DNA from: Rhodanobacter glycinis
GTDB taxonomy: Bacteria; Pseudomonadota; Gammaproteobacteria; Xanthomonadales; Rhodanobacteraceae
Direction of reading: 5' to 3'
DNA: 64,000 nt
Assembly (NCBI RefSeq): GCF_006438785.1
Contig: NZ_RCZB01000001.1
Span: 1,623,912-1,687,911, forward strand
Notes under the pieces: generated by a model
Told to the model about the DNA's origin: nothing
The model's database searches: none
Seen by the model: only the letters and a program-made list of their open reading frames with translations
In this document: positions 1 to 9,669 of the stretch, piece after piece
How positions within the stretch are numbered: the first letter of the stretch is position 1
Layout of the letters: each line of letters begins with the position of its first letter
Position numbers and translations under genes: made by a program

Positions 1-765
1 GGCCAGTTCGGCCGGATCGAGCAGGCCTTCGGCCACCATGCCGCCCAAGCCGTCCGCGTGCGCCAGCCGTCGACCCATCCAGCGCAGCGAATCGAGCGTG
101 CGCAAGCCGCCGGGGCCATCCTTCAGGTTCGGCTCGAGGTTGTAGGCCGTGTCGTCGTAACGGGCATGCCGGGCGTCGCGCTCGGCCAGCCGGGCGGCCA
201 GATATTCATGCGGAGGCCATAGCACGGGGTCATCGACGATGGCCCGCAAGCTCGCATCGAATGCCGGATCGCCGGCCAGCCGCCGCGCATCCAGCAGGCT
301 GGTGAATACGCTGGCATCCTGCGCCGCCAGTGCGCGGCACTGCGCAGGGTCGCGCACTGCATGACCCACCTTCAGGCCGATATCCCACAACGTGGCGAAG
401 AACTGCTCCAGCGCGCGCAGGCGCGCGGGCTCGGGGGATTTCACCAGCGCCAGCAGGTCCACATCCGAATACGGAAACAACAGGCCACGGCCGAAGCCGC
501 CGACGGCGAACAGTGTGGTTTCGCCGACTTCACCCAGGCAGGCGAGCCACACGTGTGCAACCACCCGCTCGACCGATTCGCCGCGGCGTCGCGCCAGCGC
601 GCTGGCATCGGCACCATCGCGAAACGCGGTGGCCAACGCGCGGTCGACGTCACCCAGCAATTGCCGCAGTGCGCGACGTGCTTCGGCCGACACGCCGGAA
701 CGCGGCACCGCCACCGGAAGGCGCGGCAGCGGCGGCAAAGCGACAGAGCTTGGTGTCGGCGACAT
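1..765 (-). CDS. glnD: [Protein-PII] uridylyltransferase / uridylyl-removing enzyme GlnD, N-terminal part
   Basis: Bifunctional nitrogen sensor that uridylylates and deuridylylates PII proteins in response to glutamine. The 255 codons seen cover the N-terminal nucleotidyltransferase domain. The reading frame carries the NTase signature GGFGRGLLFPYSDVDLL (GG, then the paired aspartates of SDVDLL) and further on the GlnD motif NLEPNLKDGPGGLR. The C-terminal HD and ACT domains lie beyond the window edge. The ATG at 765 is chosen because an in-frame stop lies at 832-834, no other ATG intervenes, and a GGAG sits 12 bases upstream. It follows map by 74 bases on the same strand, a known arrangement, so the two probably share a transcript. 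Confidence 0.93.
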   Translation of the reverse strand, partial: MSPTPSSVALPPLPRLPVAVPRSGVSAEARRALRQLLGDVDRALATAFRDGADASALARRRGESVERVVAHVWLACLGEVGETTLFAVGGFGRGLLFPYSDVDLLALVKSPEPARLRALEQFFATLWDIGLKVGHAVRDPAQCRALAAQDASVFTSLLDARRLAGDPAFDASLRAIVDDPVLWPPHEYLAARLAERDARHARYDDTAYNLEPNLKDGPGGLRTLDSLRWMGRRLAHADGLGGMVAEGLLDPAELA

Positions 766-839
766 GGCTGGACGGAACTCCGTGAGCGCCTGGCGGCTTG
801 CGGAAAAAAGCGACGGCCGTGCACTTCTACGTCATGTCT

Positions 840-1604
840 TCAGGCATCCGGCCATAGCGTGAGTATCTCGAAACCATCGTCGGTCACCGCGATGGTGTGC
901 TCCCACTGCGCCGACAGCGAATGATCCTTGGTTACCACGGTCCAGCCATCCGGCAGCTGGCGGGTCTGCGGCTTGCCGGCGTTGATCATCGGCTCGATGG
1001 TGAAGGTCATGCCCTTCTTCAGTTCGACGCCGGCGCCGGGCTTGCCGTAGTGCAGCACCTGCGGTTCATCGTGATAGACCTTGCCGATGCCGTGACCGCA
1101 ATATTCCTTGACCACGCTGAAACCCGCCGCCTCGGCATGCTGCTGGATCGCATGGCCGATATCGCCCAGGGTGGCACCCGGACGCACCGCCTGGATGCCG
1201 CGCATCATCGCCTCGAACGTGGTGTCGACCAGCCGTTTGGCCAGCACCGACGGGGTGCCTGCGACGTACATGCGGCTGGTGTCGCCATGCCAGCCGTCCT
1301 TGATCACGGTGACGTCGAGGTTGACGATGTCGCCGTCCTTGAGCACCTTACCCTCGTTCGGGATGCCGTGGCAGATCACATGGTTGACCGAGGTGCACAG
1401 GGTCTTGGGGAACCCGTGGTAACCGACGTTGGCCGGGATCGCCTTCTGCACGTTGACGATGTGCTCGTAGGCAAGCCGGTCCAGCTCCTCGGTGGTGACA
1501 CCGGGCTTCACGTGCTCTTTCAGCATCGCAAGCACTTCGGCCGCCAGCCTGCCTGCAATGCGCATGCCTTCGAGGTCTTCGGGGGATTTCAGGGTAATGG
1601 CCAT
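840..1604 (-). CDS. map: Type I methionine aminopeptidase
   Basis: Removes the initiator methionine from nascent proteins in the cytoplasm. At 254 residues it has the length of a type Ia enzyme without an N-terminal extension. The five metal ligands are visible: the two aspartates of [13 protein letters not shown], the histidine of CGHGIG, the glutamate of TIEPM and the glutamate of QWEHTIAV. I choose the ATG at 1604 ([10 protein letters not shown]), which matches the family start; an in-frame GTG at 1613 would add three residues. It is divergent from rpsB, a common arrangement, and upstream of glnD. Confidence 0.96.
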   Translation of the reverse strand: MAITLKSPEDLEGMRIAGRLAAEVLAMLKEHVKPGVTTEELDRLAYEHIVNVQKAIPANVGYHGFPKTLCTSVNHVICHGIPNEGKVLKDGDIVNLDVTVIKDGWHGDTSRMYVAGTPSVLAKRLVDTTFEAMMRGIQAVRPGATLGDIGHAIQQHAEAAGFSVVKEYCGHGIGKVYHDEPQVLHYGKPGAGVELKKGMTFTIEPMINAGKPQTRQLPDGWTVVTKDHSLSAQWEHTIAVTDDGFEILTLWPDA

Positions 1605-1649
1605 GCGTTCCACTCATATGGGCGGCAGAAGCTCTTGCAATCCAGCAAC

Positions 1650-1679
1650 TTGCCGCGCTGCCGGCGTACCGGCTACAAT
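1650..1679 (+). promoter_or_regulatory. Probable sigma-70 promoter of rpsB-tsf
   Basis: TTGCCG (1650-1655), an 18-base spacer and TACAAT (1674-1679) form a good sigma-70 match. Transcription would start near 1686, giving a leader of about 230 bases before rpsB. Read from the sequence only. Confidence 0.6.
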
Positions 1680-1685
1680 TTCGGA

Positions 1686-1914
1686 GTTTTGCAGAACTGA
1701 CGTACCCGTTTTAACGGTCGGCCAGCGCAAAGCGAACCGGGATTGTAACCCTCAGCGGTACAACACCCAAACCAACGCCACACACGTATCGGCACCGCCT
1801 TCGGGGTGCTGCGGCCTGCCCACCATTGAACCGGGCAAGTCGCGGTCGAAGCCGGGGATGCGTGGAGGTCCCAACCCCCAGGCCTTTCAAAGGCCCATGC
1901 AAGGAGTTACACCC
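1686..1914 (+). promoter_or_regulatory. Long rpsB leader, candidate S2 autoregulatory region
   Basis: No gene is seen in this stretch between the predicted transcription start and rpsB. Directly before the AAGGAG ribosome binding site (1901-1906) is the near-palindrome GGCCTTTCAAAGGCC (1881-1895), which can form a hairpin beside the Shine-Dalgarno. In gammaproteobacteria the rpsB leader is known to bind S2 for feedback; that this leader does so is an inference. Confidence 0.35.
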
Positions 1915-2787
1915 ATGGCACAAGTCACCATGCGTCAGATGCTCGAAGCCGGCGTCCATTTCGGTCACCAGACCCGTTACTGGAACCCCAAGATGGCTCC
2001 GTACATCTTCGGTGCGCGCGGCAAGATCCACATCATCAATCTCGAAAAGACCCTGCCGCTGTTCACCGACGCGATGAATTTCCTGTCGGCGCTGGCGCAG
2101 AAGCGCGGCACCGTGCTGTTCGTCGGCACCAAGCGTTCGGCCCGCGAGCCGTTGGCTGAAGAGGCTGCACGCGCCGGCATGCCGTTCGTCACCTCGCGCT
2201 GGCTCGGCGGCATGCTGACCAACTTCCGCACCGTCAAGCAGTCCGTGTCGCGCCTGAAGGAACTGGAAGCGGCCGAGACCGATGGCAGCTTCGAGAAGCT
2301 GGTCAAGCACGAAGTGCTGGCCCGTCGCCGCGAGCGCGACAAGCTGCAGGCTTCGCTGGGCGGCATCAAGGACATGAACCGTCTGCCTGACGCATTGTTC
2401 GTGATCGACATCGGCCACGAAGACATCGCCGTGCAGGAAGCCAAGAAGCTCGGCATCCCGGTGATCGCCGTGGTCGACACCAACTACAACCCGGAACTGG
2501 TCGACTACGCCATTCCGGGCAATGACGACGCGATCCGCGCGATCCAGCTGTACGCCCGCGCTGCCGCCGACTCGATCCTCGAAGGCAAGGCTGCCGCCCC
2601 GGCTGCTGCCCAGGGCGACGCGAACGACTTTGTCGAACTGGACGAGGAAGGCAACCCGGTCGCCAAGATCGATCGCAAGCCGGCCCCGCGCCGCGACGCC
2701 GCCCCGCGCAAGAGCGCACCGCGCCGTGAAGGCGGTCGTGATGGCGGCCGTGGCCCGCGCAACGACGGCGCGCCTGCCGCCAAGTAA
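1915..2787 (+). CDS. rpsB: 30S ribosomal protein S2
   Basis: Small-subunit protein at the head-body junction, needed with S1 for mRNA binding. The N-terminus ([19 protein letters not shown]) and the blocks [16 protein letters not shown] and [20 protein letters not shown] are S2 signatures. The ATG at 1915 follows AAGGAG at 1901. The protein is 290 residues, about 50 more than E. coli S2. The excess is a C-terminal tail rich in Arg, Pro, Ala and Gly from about residue 245, low in complexity and basic, typical of Xanthomonadales S2. First gene of the rpsB-tsf pair. Confidence 0.98.
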   Translation: MAQVTMRQMLEAGVHFGHQTRYWNPKMAPYIFGARGKIHIINLEKTLPLFTDAMNFLSALAQKRGTVLFVGTKRSAREPLAEEAARAGMPFVTSRWLGGMLTNFRTVKQSVSRLKELEAAETDGSFEKLVKHEVLARRRERDKLQASLGGIKDMNRLPDALFVIDIGHEDIAVQEAKKLGIPVIAVVDTNYNPELVDYAIPGNDDAIRAIQLYARAAADSILEGKAAAPAAAQGDANDFVELDEEGNPVAKIDRKPAPRRDAAPRKSAPRREGGRDGGRGPRNDGAPAAK

Positions 2788-2834
2788 GCGCAACGATGGC
2801 GGGTGATTCCGCCGTCGCATCCGCCGCGATAACC

Positions 2835-2862
2835 GCGCCGTGACACTCACCTGCCACGGCGC
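2835..2862 (+). other. Hairpin in the rpsB-tsf spacer
   Basis: GCGCCGTG (2835-2842) pairs perfectly with CACGGCGC (2855-2862) around a 12-base loop. No T-run follows, so it is more likely an attenuator or a stabiliser/processing site between rpsB and tsf than a full terminator. Confidence 0.45.
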
Positions 2863-2885
2863 ATCCAAGCATTAGAGGACTACCG

Positions 2886-3764
2886 ATGAGCAATATTTCC
2901 GCCCAACTGGTCAAGGATCTGCGCGAGCGGTCCGGCGCCGGCATGATGGAATGCAAGAAGGCGCTGGTCGAGAACAACGGCGACATCGAAATCGCGATGG
3001 AATGGCTGCGCAAGTCCGGCCTGGCCAAGGCTGACAAGAAGGCCAGCCGCATCGCCGCCGAAGGCCGCATCGTGGCCGCCCAGGCACCGGGCAAGGCCGT
3101 GCTGGTCGAGATCAACTGCGAGACCGACTTTGTCGGCAAAGATGCCAGCTTCCTGAAGTTCACCGACACCGTCGCCGACGTCGCGCTGAATTCCGGTGCC
3201 GCCGACATCGACGCGCTGAAGGCTGCCGCCTACCCGGGTGCCAGCAACGTCGAGGAAGCCGCCAAGGTCCTGATCGCCACCATCGGCGAGAAGATCGACG
3301 TGCGCCGCATGGCTGTCGTCAAGAATGATGGCGTGATCGGCAGCTACACCCACGGCGGCCGCATCGGCGTGCTGGTCGCGCTCAAGGGCGGTTCCGAGGA
3401 GCTGGCCAAGGGCATCGCGATGCATGTCGCCGCGATGAACCCGGCCTATGTCCGCGCCGATGACGTTCCCGCCGAATTCCTGGCCAAGGAAAAGGACATC
3501 GCGCTGAGCCAGATGTCCGACAAGGAAAAGGCCAAGCCGGCCGAGATCCTCGAGAAGATTGTCGCCGGCAAGGTCCACAAGATCATCGCCGAAGTCACCC
3601 TGCTCGGTCAGCCGTACGTGCTGGACACCAACACGACCGTCGCCGACGCGCTGAAAAAGGAAGGTGCCGATGTCATCTCGGTGGCCCGCCTGGCCGTCGG
3701 CGAAGGCATCGAGAAGGTCCAGGAAGACTACCTGGCTGAAGTGGCCAAGGCGATGCAGGTCTAA
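2886..3764 (+). CDS. tsf: Elongation factor Ts
   Basis: Guanine nucleotide exchange factor for EF-Tu. The N-terminal UBA-like domain ([20 protein letters not shown], then MECKKAL) is followed by the exchange-active TDFVGKD motif near residues 80-86 and the dimerisation/coiled-coil region. It is 292 residues, normal for gammaproteobacteria. The ATG at 2886 has GAGGA six bases upstream. Second gene of the rpsB-tsf operon; a rho-independent terminator follows within 60 bases. Confidence 0.98.
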   Translation: MSNISAQLVKDLRERSGAGMMECKKALVENNGDIEIAMEWLRKSGLAKADKKASRIAAEGRIVAAQAPGKAVLVEINCETDFVGKDASFLKFTDTVADVALNSGAADIDALKAAAYPGASNVEEAAKVLIATIGEKIDVRRMAVVKNDGVIGSYTHGGRIGVLVALKGGSEELAKGIAMHVAAMNPAYVRADDVPAEFLAKEKDIALSQMSDKEKAKPAEILEKIVAGKVHKIIAEVTLLGQPYVLDTNTTVADALKKEGADVISVARLAVGEGIEKVQEDYLAEVAKAMQV

Positions 3765-3791
3765 GCGACTTCCAGACCATCAAGCTGCGAA

Positions 3792-3817
3792 AAGCCGCGG
3801 GAAACCGCGGCTTTTTT
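3792..3817 (+). terminator. Rho-independent terminator after tsf
   Basis: A 9-bp perfect stem (3792-3800 with 3805-3813), GAAA tetraloop and a run of six T. Strong terminator separating rpsB-tsf from pyrH. Confidence 0.92.
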
Positions 3818-3903
3818 GTGGATGCATCTCTCACGAATCACGTCGTCACATGATTGGGCAGCGGGAAGCTCCCAACCATTGCAACGACAGCCCGACGCCA
3901 GCG

Positions 3904-3932
3904 TTCCGGCAGGAGCCCGCTACCGCTACAAT
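3904..3932 (+). promoter_or_regulatory. Possible promoter of pyrH
   Basis: TACAAT (3927-3932) is a good -10 box; the -35 at 17 bases (TTCCGG, 3904-3909) is weak. A promoter is expected here because a terminator lies just upstream. Confidence 0.4.
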
Positions 3933-3965
3933 GCATCGGTTTGCCCCACACAATCCGGAGATTCC

Positions 3966-4688
3966 ATGAGCGACCAGCCCAAGTACCATCGCATCCTGCT
4001 CAAGCTCTCCGGTGAAGCCCTGATGGGCGACGCCGACTACGGCATCGATCCGAAAGTGATCGGCCGGCTCGCCGACGAGATCATCGAGGTGCAGCGTACC
4101 GGCGTGCAGATCGGCATCGTGATCGGCGGCGGCAACATCTTCCGCGGTGCCGGCCTGGCCGCTGCCGGCATGGATCGCGTCACCGGCGATCACATGGGCA
4201 TGCTGGCCACCGTGATGAATGCGCTGGCGATGCAGGACGCGATCGAAAAGCGCGGCGGCTTTGCGCGCGTGACCAGTGCCATCCAGATCCATGACGTGGC
4301 CGAGGATTACATCCGCCGCCGTGCAATCCGCCATATCGAGAAAGGCCGCATCGTGCTGTTCGCCGCCGGCACCGGCAACCCGTTCTTCACCACCGACTCC
4401 GCTGCTGCGCTGCGCGCGGTGGAAATCGGTGCCGACCTGCTGCTGAAGGCGACCAAGGTGGACGGCGTGTACACCGCCGATCCGGCCAAGGACCGCAACG
4501 CCACCCGTTACGACCGGCTCGGCTACGACGACGTGATCGAGCGCAAGCTGGCCGTGATGGACACCGCTGCGATCGCGTTGTGCCGCGACCACCAGATGCC
4601 GCTGCGCATCTACGACATGACCGTGCCGGGCAATCTGATGCGGATCATGCAGGGTGAGCCGATCGGCACCATGGTCGATGGCGGCTGA
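3966..4688 (+). CDS. pyrH: UMP kinase
   Basis: Phosphorylates UMP to UDP in pyrimidine nucleotide synthesis; bacterial enzyme of the amino acid kinase fold, hexameric and GTP-activated. The frame shows the N-terminal LLKLSGEAL phosphate-binding block, the glycine-rich [11 protein letters not shown] and the C-terminal block [19 protein letters not shown]. The ATG at 3966 has GGAG five bases upstream and gives 240 residues, the usual length; the open frame extends further upstream to 3816 through the terminator, which is not credible. It precedes frr, as in most gammaproteobacteria. Confidence 0.97.
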   Translation: MSDQPKYHRILLKLSGEALMGDADYGIDPKVIGRLADEIIEVQRTGVQIGIVIGGGNIFRGAGLAAAGMDRVTGDHMGMLATVMNALAMQDAIEKRGGFARVTSAIQIHDVAEDYIRRRAIRHIEKGRIVLFAAGTGNPFFTTDSAAALRAVEIGADLLLKATKVDGVYTADPAKDRNATRYDRLGYDDVIERKLAVMDTAAIALCRDHQMPLRIYDMTVPGNLMRIMQGEPIGTMVDGG

Positions 4689-4719
4689 ACTCGCCTGCGC
4701 CAGGGTATGACTCCGTCAC

Positions 4720-4728
4720 TGCTATAAT
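4720..4728 (+). promoter_or_regulatory. Extended -10 promoter before frr
   Basis: TGCTATAAT (4720-4728) is a perfect extended -10 element (TGN followed by consensus TATAAT). No good -35 box is seen at 16-18 bases, which is acceptable for extended -10 promoters. It would start a transcript about 25 bases before frr. Confidence 0.6.
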
Positions 4729-4759
4729 CAAACGTTGCAGATTTACCGGGAAACGCCAC

Positions 4760-5317
4760 ATGCTCAACGACATCAAGAACGATGCCCATACCCGCATGGG
4801 CAAGAGCATCGACTCGCTCAAGCACGACCTCACCCGCATTCGCACCGGCCGCGCCAGCACCTCGCTGGTGGACCACATCAAGGTGCCCTACTACGGCGCC
4901 GACATGCCGCTGAGCCAGGTCGCCTCGGTGTCGCTGGCCGATGCGCGCACGATCATCATCACGCCGTGGGAAAAGAACATGGTGGCGCCGATCGAAAAGG
5001 CGCTGATGGCTTCCGACATCGGCATCACGCCGACCACCGCCGGCACCGTGATCCGCCTGAACATGCCTGCGCTCACCGAAGAGCGCCGCCGGGAGCTGGC
5101 CAAGCACGTCGGCCACGAAGGCGAGAACGCCAAGATCGCGATCCGCAACGTGCGCCGCGACGCCCTGCAGCAGGTCAAGGACCTGCTCAAGGAGAAACTG
5201 ATTACCGAAGACGACGAAAGCCGCGTCGACGACGAGATCCAGAAGCTCACCGATCGCGCGGTCAAGGATGTCGACGCCGTGTGCAAGGCCAAGGAAGAGG
5301 AGCTGATGGCGCTCTGA
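4760..5317 (+). CDS. frr: Ribosome recycling factor
   Basis: Splits post-termination ribosomes together with EF-G. The 185 residues match the family length. Conserved blocks seen are DLTRIRTGRAS near residue 24, the ITPWEKNMV segment near residue 72 and the C-terminal helix region ending KDVDAVCKAKEEELMAL. The ATG at 4760 has a weak GGGA upstream. It lies between pyrH and uppS, the standard order, and may be transcribed both from the pyrH promoter and from its own extended -10 promoter. Confidence 0.97.
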   Translation: MLNDIKNDAHTRMGKSIDSLKHDLTRIRTGRASTSLVDHIKVPYYGADMPLSQVASVSLADARTIIITPWEKNMVAPIEKALMASDIGITPTTAGTVIRLNMPALTEERRRELAKHVGHEGENAKIAIRNVRRDALQQVKDLLKEKLITEDDESRVDDEIQKLTDRAVKDVDAVCKAKEEELMAL

Positions 5318-5334
5318 GCGCCGTCACGCCCGCC

Positions 5335-6075
5335 ATGTCCGGCGCCGAGGCCGCCCAGGTTCCGCGCCACGTTGCCATCGTGATGGACGGCAACGGCCGC
5401 TGGGCCAAGGCCCGCCATCGCCCGCGCAGCTTCGGCCACAATGCCGGCCGCAAGGCGGTGCGTGAGGTGGTGGAAGCCTGCCTTCGCGAAGGCGTGCAGG
5501 CACTGACCCTGTTCGCGTTCTCCAGCGAAAACTGGCAGCGCCCGCAGGACGAGGTAGGCGCCCTCATGGGGCTGTTCGTGCGAGCGCTCGACAAGGAAGT
5601 GGAGGAGCTGCATGGCCACGGTGTGCGGCTGCGTTTCATCGGGGACCTGAGTGCGTTCGACGAGCCACTGCGCCAGCTCATGCAGGCGGCGATGACCCAC
5701 ACTGCCGGCAACACCAGGCTGCAGGTGAATATCGCCGTCAGCTACGGCGGTCGCTGGGATATCGTGCAGGCCAGCCGCCAGGCCGCCGCCGCCGTTGCAC
5801 GAGGCGAGCTGCGCGCCGAGGACATCGACGAAACCTGTCTGGGCCAATGGATGAGCCTGGCCGACCTGCCGCCGCTGGATCTGTTCATCCGCACCGGCGG
5901 CGAATGCCGCATCAGCAACTTCCTGTTGTGGCAGGTTGCCTACGCCGAACTGTACTTTACCGATACCTTGTGGCCCGATTTCGACCAGGCTTGCCTGCGC
6001 CAGGCCATTGAAGACTATGCCCGCCGGGAGCGCCGTTACGGTCGCACCGGCGAGCAGGTCGCCACCGCTTCCTGA
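5335..6075 (+). CDS. uppS: Undecaprenyl diphosphate synthase (di-trans,poly-cis)
   Basis: Makes the C55 lipid carrier precursor for peptidoglycan and O-antigen by cis-condensation of isopentenyl diphosphate. The catalytic motif MDGNGRWAK lies near residue 17 and the substrate-binding RTGGECRISNFLLWQ block near residue 190, followed by YFTDTLWPDF. The ATG at 5335 gives 246 residues; the Shine-Dalgarno is poor, so it may depend on coupling to frr, which ends 17 bases earlier. Groups with cdsA and dxr in lipid and isoprenoid synthesis. Confidence 0.96.
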   Translation: MSGAEAAQVPRHVAIVMDGNGRWAKARHRPRSFGHNAGRKAVREVVEACLREGVQALTLFAFSSENWQRPQDEVGALMGLFVRALDKEVEELHGHGVRLRFIGDLSAFDEPLRQLMQAAMTHTAGNTRLQVNIAVSYGGRWDIVQASRQAAAAVARGELRAEDIDETCLGQWMSLADLPPLDLFIRTGGECRISNFLLWQVAYAELYFTDTLWPDFDQACLRQAIEDYARRERRYGRTGEQVATAS

Positions 6076-6083
6076 GGATTCCC

Positions 6084-6902
6084 ATGCTGCTTCAGCGCAC
6101 CCTCACCGCCATGGTGCTCGCGCCGCTGGCGATCCTGATCATCCTGCTGTCGTCGAGCGTCGTGTTCGCGATGATCGTCTCGCTGGCGTTCCTCGCCGCC
6201 CTGTGGGAATGGGCCCAGCTGAGCGGGCTGAAGAGCCCGTCATGGCGTGCCGGCTTGCTGGTCGTGGCGGCATGTGTGTTCGGGCTGCTGTGGTGGGCTC
6301 GCGCCACTGCGGTGACGCCGCTGCTGCTGGCCGCTGGCGTAGCCTGGTGGCTGCTGGCCTGCCTGTGGCTGCGCCATTTCGCGTTTGCCGCGGCACCCAC
6401 CCGCGAGAATCTCGCGCTGAAGCTGCTCGCCGGTGCCTTCGTGATCTTCCCGACCTGGGTGGCCTTGATCGCCATCCACGCGCACCAGCCGAACGGACCG
6501 TGGTGGACCCTGCTTGCGCTGTTGATCGTGTGGGCATCCGACATCGGTGCGTACTTCAGCGGCCGCACGTTCGGCAAACGCAAGCTGGCGCCGCAGATCA
6601 GCCCCGGCAAGACCTGGGCCGGTGCGTATGGCGCGATGGTGGCCGGCGTGGTGGTCGCCGAGGTCGGCGGCTGGCTGCTCGATGTGCGCGGTGCGCCGTT
6701 GTTTGCGCTGGCTCTGCTGGCCGTGCTCACGGTGTCCGTGTCGATCGTCGGCGACCTGACCGAGAGCCTGATGAAACGGCATGCCCAGGTGAAGGATTCG
6801 GGCACCATTTTCCCCGGCCATGGCGGCCTGATGGATCGACTGGACAGCGTGTTCGCCGCGTTGCCGGTGTTCGCCGCCGGCATGCTGCTGCTGGATCTCT
6901 GA
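6084..6902 (+). CDS. cdsA: Phosphatidate cytidylyltransferase (CDP-diglyceride synthase)
   Basis: Forms CDP-diacylglycerol from phosphatidate and CTP in the inner membrane. The protein is 272 residues with about seven or eight hydrophobic membrane segments. The family signature is complete near the C-terminus: [14 protein letters not shown], then KDSG, PGHGG and DRLDS, containing the metal-binding aspartates. The ATG at 6084 has GAGG upstream and starts eight bases after the uppS stop. Next gene dxr starts one base after its stop. Confidence 0.97.
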   Translation: MLLQRTLTAMVLAPLAILIILLSSSVVFAMIVSLAFLAALWEWAQLSGLKSPSWRAGLLVVAACVFGLLWWARATAVTPLLLAAGVAWWLLACLWLRHFAFAAAPTRENLALKLLAGAFVIFPTWVALIAIHAHQPNGPWWTLLALLIVWASDIGAYFSGRTFGKRKLAPQISPGKTWAGAYGAMVAGVVVAEVGGWLLDVRGAPLFALALLAVLTVSVSIVGDLTESLMKRHAQVKDSGTIFPGHGGLMDRLDSVFAALPVFAAGMLLLDL

Positions 6903-6903
6903 A

Positions 6904-8094
6904 ATGAATAATGTCGCCGTCCTCGGCGCCACCGGTTCGATCGGCGGCAACACGCTCGACGTGGTCGCGCGTCACCCGGGGCGTTTCCGCGCAACCGTAC
7001 TGACCGCGCATCGCCAGGTCGAGGCGTTGGTCGCCCTGTGCGTACAGCATCGACCGGAACTCGCGGTGATCGCCGACCCCGCCCTGGAAGCCGAGCTGTC
7101 GCGTCGGCTGGTGGCCGCCGGTGTGCGCTGCGAAGTGGCCAGCGGGCATGCCGCGCTCGCCACCGCCGCTGCCAGCAGCCTGTGCGACACCGTGGTGGCC
7201 GCGATCGTCGGCGCCGCCGGGCTGGAATCCACGTTGGCCGCCGCGCATGCAGGCAAGCGCCTGTTGCTGGCCAACAAGGAATCCATCGTGATGGCCGGCC
7301 CGCTGCTGCTGGAAGCAGTGGCTGCCGGTGGCGGCGCGCTGATCCCGATCGACTCCGAACACAATGCGCTGTTTCAATGTTTACCGCCTCAGTGCCTGCC
7401 CGGCGGTCACCCCGACCTGCGCAAGAGCGGTGTGCGTCGCCTCATCCTGACCGCGTCCGGCGGCCCCTTTCGCGGACGCACGCGGACGCAGCTGGCCGAC
7501 ATCACGCCGGACCAGGCCTGCAAGCACCCGAACTGGGTGATGGGCCGCAAGATCTCGGTCGATTCGGCCACCTTGATGAACAAGGGGCTGGAAGTGATCG
7601 AGGCACACCATCTGTTCGGTGCGCCGGCCGACGTGATCGAGGTGGTGGTGCACCCGCAGAGCCTGATCCACTCGATGGTCGAGTACGTCGACGGTTCGGT
7701 GCTGGCCCAGCTGGGCAACCCGGACATGCGCACCGCGATCGCCCATGCGCTGGCCTGGCCCGAGCGAGTGGAGGCCGGCGTCGCCCCGCTGAATCTGACC
7801 GCCTGCGCACCGCTGCAGTTCGAGCAGCCGGATCTGGTCACCTTCCGTTGTCTGGCGCTCGCATTCCAGGCGCTGCGCGAGAGTGGTGATGCCCCGGCCG
7901 TACTGAATGCCGCCAACGAGATCGCGGTGGAGGCCTTCCTCGCCGGCACCCTGCCGTTCCTGTCGATCGCCGATGTGGTCGAGGCCGTGCTTGCGGAACT
8001 GCCGGCGCAAGCCGTGGTCGATGTTCAGTCCCTGTGTGAACGCGACCGCGTCGCCCGTGAAGCGGCCCGTCGCATTCTGCGCAATGCTTGCTGA
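6904..8094 (+). CDS. dxr: 1-deoxy-D-xylulose 5-phosphate reductoisomerase
   Basis: First committed step of the MEP isoprenoid pathway, forming MEP with NADPH. The N-terminal Rossmann motif [14 protein letters not shown] lies at residues 8-20. The active-site blocks [10 protein letters not shown] and [19 protein letters not shown] and the flexible-loop region around [13 protein letters not shown] are present. It is 396 residues, normal length. It follows cdsA by one base and precedes rseP, the conserved order; its product feeds IspA and UppS, also in this window. Confidence 0.97.
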   Translation: MNNVAVLGATGSIGGNTLDVVARHPGRFRATVLTAHRQVEALVALCVQHRPELAVIADPALEAELSRRLVAAGVRCEVASGHAALATAAASSLCDTVVAAIVGAAGLESTLAAAHAGKRLLLANKESIVMAGPLLLEAVAAGGGALIPIDSEHNALFQCLPPQCLPGGHPDLRKSGVRRLILTASGGPFRGRTRTQLADITPDQACKHPNWVMGRKISVDSATLMNKGLEVIEAHHLFGAPADVIEVVVHPQSLIHSMVEYVDGSVLAQLGNPDMRTAIAHALAWPERVEAGVAPLNLTACAPLQFEQPDLVTFRCLALAFQALRESGDAPAVLNAANEIAVEAFLAGTLPFLSIADVVEAVLAELPAQAVVDVQSLCERDRVAREAARRILRNAC

Positions 8095-8130
8095 TATTCT
8101 TGCTTCGATGACTTTTCCGTACGGTACTTG

Positions 8131-9477
8131 ATGACTCCCTTCTTCGGCTCGGTGTTCTGGTTGCTGGTCACGCTTGGCGTGCTGGTGACCTTTCATGAAT
8201 TCGGCCACTACTGGGTCGCCCGCCGCTGTGGCGTCAAGGTGCTGCGTTTTTCGATCGGTTTCGGCACGGCCATCTGGAAGCGGGTGGGCCGCGACGGCAC
8301 CGAGTATCAGATTGCCGCGATCCCGCTGGGCGGCTACGTCAAGATGCTCGACGCACGCGAGGGCGAGGTTGATCCGGCCTTGCGCGACCAGGAATTCACC
8401 GGCAAATCGGTCTGGAAGCGCATCGCCATTGTCGCTGCCGGGCCGGGTTTCAACCTGATCTTCACCCTGGCGGCGTTCTGGCTGATGTTCATGCTGGGTC
8501 GCCCGGACGTGGCGCCGGTGGTGACCGCAACCCCGCAAAGCATCGCCGCCAAGGCAGGCATCCAACCGGGCGACCGCATCCTCAGCATCGATGGCCGGGC
8601 GGTAACCACCTGGACCGATTCGATGGATGCGGTGGCCAACGCCCTGTTGGGGCGTTCGCCGCTGCCGCTTACCGTGCGCGGCAGTGACGGTCATTCACGT
8701 CAACTGACCTTGCCGCTGAACGAATTGCCGCCGGGCCAGGACGTGGGCCAATACCTGGACAAACTCGGGCTGCAACTGGCGCCGCCGCCAGCGATCGCCG
8801 CCACTGTCATGGCTGGCCAGCCGGCCGCGTTGGCTGGCATGCAGGGCGGCGATCGCATCGTCAGTGTCAACGGCAAACCGGTGAGCGACTTCCTCGCGTT
8901 CGGCAAACAGGTACAGGCCGATGCCTCCAAGTCACCGCAGCTGGCCGTCATCGTGGAGCGTGCAGGCCAGCCACTGCCGCTGAACATCACCGCCAGGTGG
9001 GAATCGCTGGAAGGCCAGCCACAGAAATGGGTGATGGGTATCGGCGCACCGTCGATCGAACCGGCCACCGTGCACTATGGCCCGATCAAGGCACTGGGTG
9101 CCTCGTTCAGTACCACCTGGCGCAACACCACGCAGACCTTCAGCATGCTTGGCAAGATGCTGACCGGCCAGGCTTCGACCAGAAACCTTTCCGGGGTCAT
9201 CGGCATTGCCGAAGTGGCCAATGCGTCGGCCAACATGGGGCTACCCTGGTTCCTGCAGTTTCTGGCGCTGGTGTCGCTGAGCCTGGCGATTCTCAACCTG
9301 CTGCCGATACCGGTCCTGGATGGCGGGCACCTGCTGTATTATGTTGTCGAGTTGATCAAAGGCAGCCCGGTCAGCGAACAGACGATGATTGTCGGTCAGT
9401 ACATCGGGCTGGCGTTGCTGTTCACCCTGATGGGGTTGGCGTTCTACAACGATATCCACCGCATGTTGCTGTCGTGA
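8131..9477 (+). CDS. rseP: RIP-type zinc metalloprotease RseP
   Basis: Inner-membrane site-2 protease of family M50 that cleaves the anti-sigma factor RseA in the envelope stress response. The zinc motif HEFGH is at residues 22-26 in the first membrane segment, and the third ligand motif NLLPIPVLDGGHL near residue 390 in a later one. Between them are two periplasmic PDZ domains (for example QSIAAKAGIQPGDRI and PAALAGMQGGDRIVS). I choose the ATG at 8131; an in-frame TTG lies one codon earlier. It precedes bamA, whose folding state the pathway monitors. Confidence 0.96.
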   Translation: MTPFFGSVFWLLVTLGVLVTFHEFGHYWVARRCGVKVLRFSIGFGTAIWKRVGRDGTEYQIAAIPLGGYVKMLDAREGEVDPALRDQEFTGKSVWKRIAIVAAGPGFNLIFTLAAFWLMFMLGRPDVAPVVTATPQSIAAKAGIQPGDRILSIDGRAVTTWTDSMDAVANALLGRSPLPLTVRGSDGHSRQLTLPLNELPPGQDVGQYLDKLGLQLAPPPAIAATVMAGQPAALAGMQGGDRIVSVNGKPVSDFLAFGKQVQADASKSPQLAVIVERAGQPLPLNITARWESLEGQPQKWVMGIGAPSIEPATVHYGPIKALGASFSTTWRNTTQTFSMLGKMLTGQASTRNLSGVIGIAEVANASANMGLPWFLQFLALVSLSLAILNLLPIPVLDGGHLLYYVVELIKGSPVSEQTMIVGQYIGLALLFTLMGLAFYNDIHRMLLS

Positions 9478-9586
9478 CACCGATGGTCGGTGACAGCAGC
9501 ATCTCGGCGACACGCCAGCCAGCGGCAGCAAGGCGCGGCGGCGTGTCAACCAAAGCACTTCTGCGGTGGATTGCAGACTCTCTTTC

Positions 9587-9643
9587 GAGGCAGGGCCCGG
9601 CCCTGCCTCATGCGTTGATCGGAGCAGCCGCGCTGGCTGCTCC
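9587..9643 (+). other. Two strong tandem hairpins between rseP and bamA
   Basis: Hairpin 1 (9587-9609) has a perfect stem of at least 9 bp (GAGGCAGGG with CCCTGCCTC). Hairpin 2 (9621-9643) has a perfect 9-bp stem (GGAGCAGCC with GGCTGCTCC) and a 5-base loop. Neither has a T-run. They lie 27 bases upstream of bamA in a 192-base spacer and could act in mRNA processing or stabilise the bamA message. Confidence 0.5.
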
Positions 9644-9669
9644 ATCGAAATAACCCAACGGAATCGACG

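Noticed and set aside
9587..9643. A terminator between rseP and bamA
   Set aside because: Stems are strong but no T-run follows either of them.
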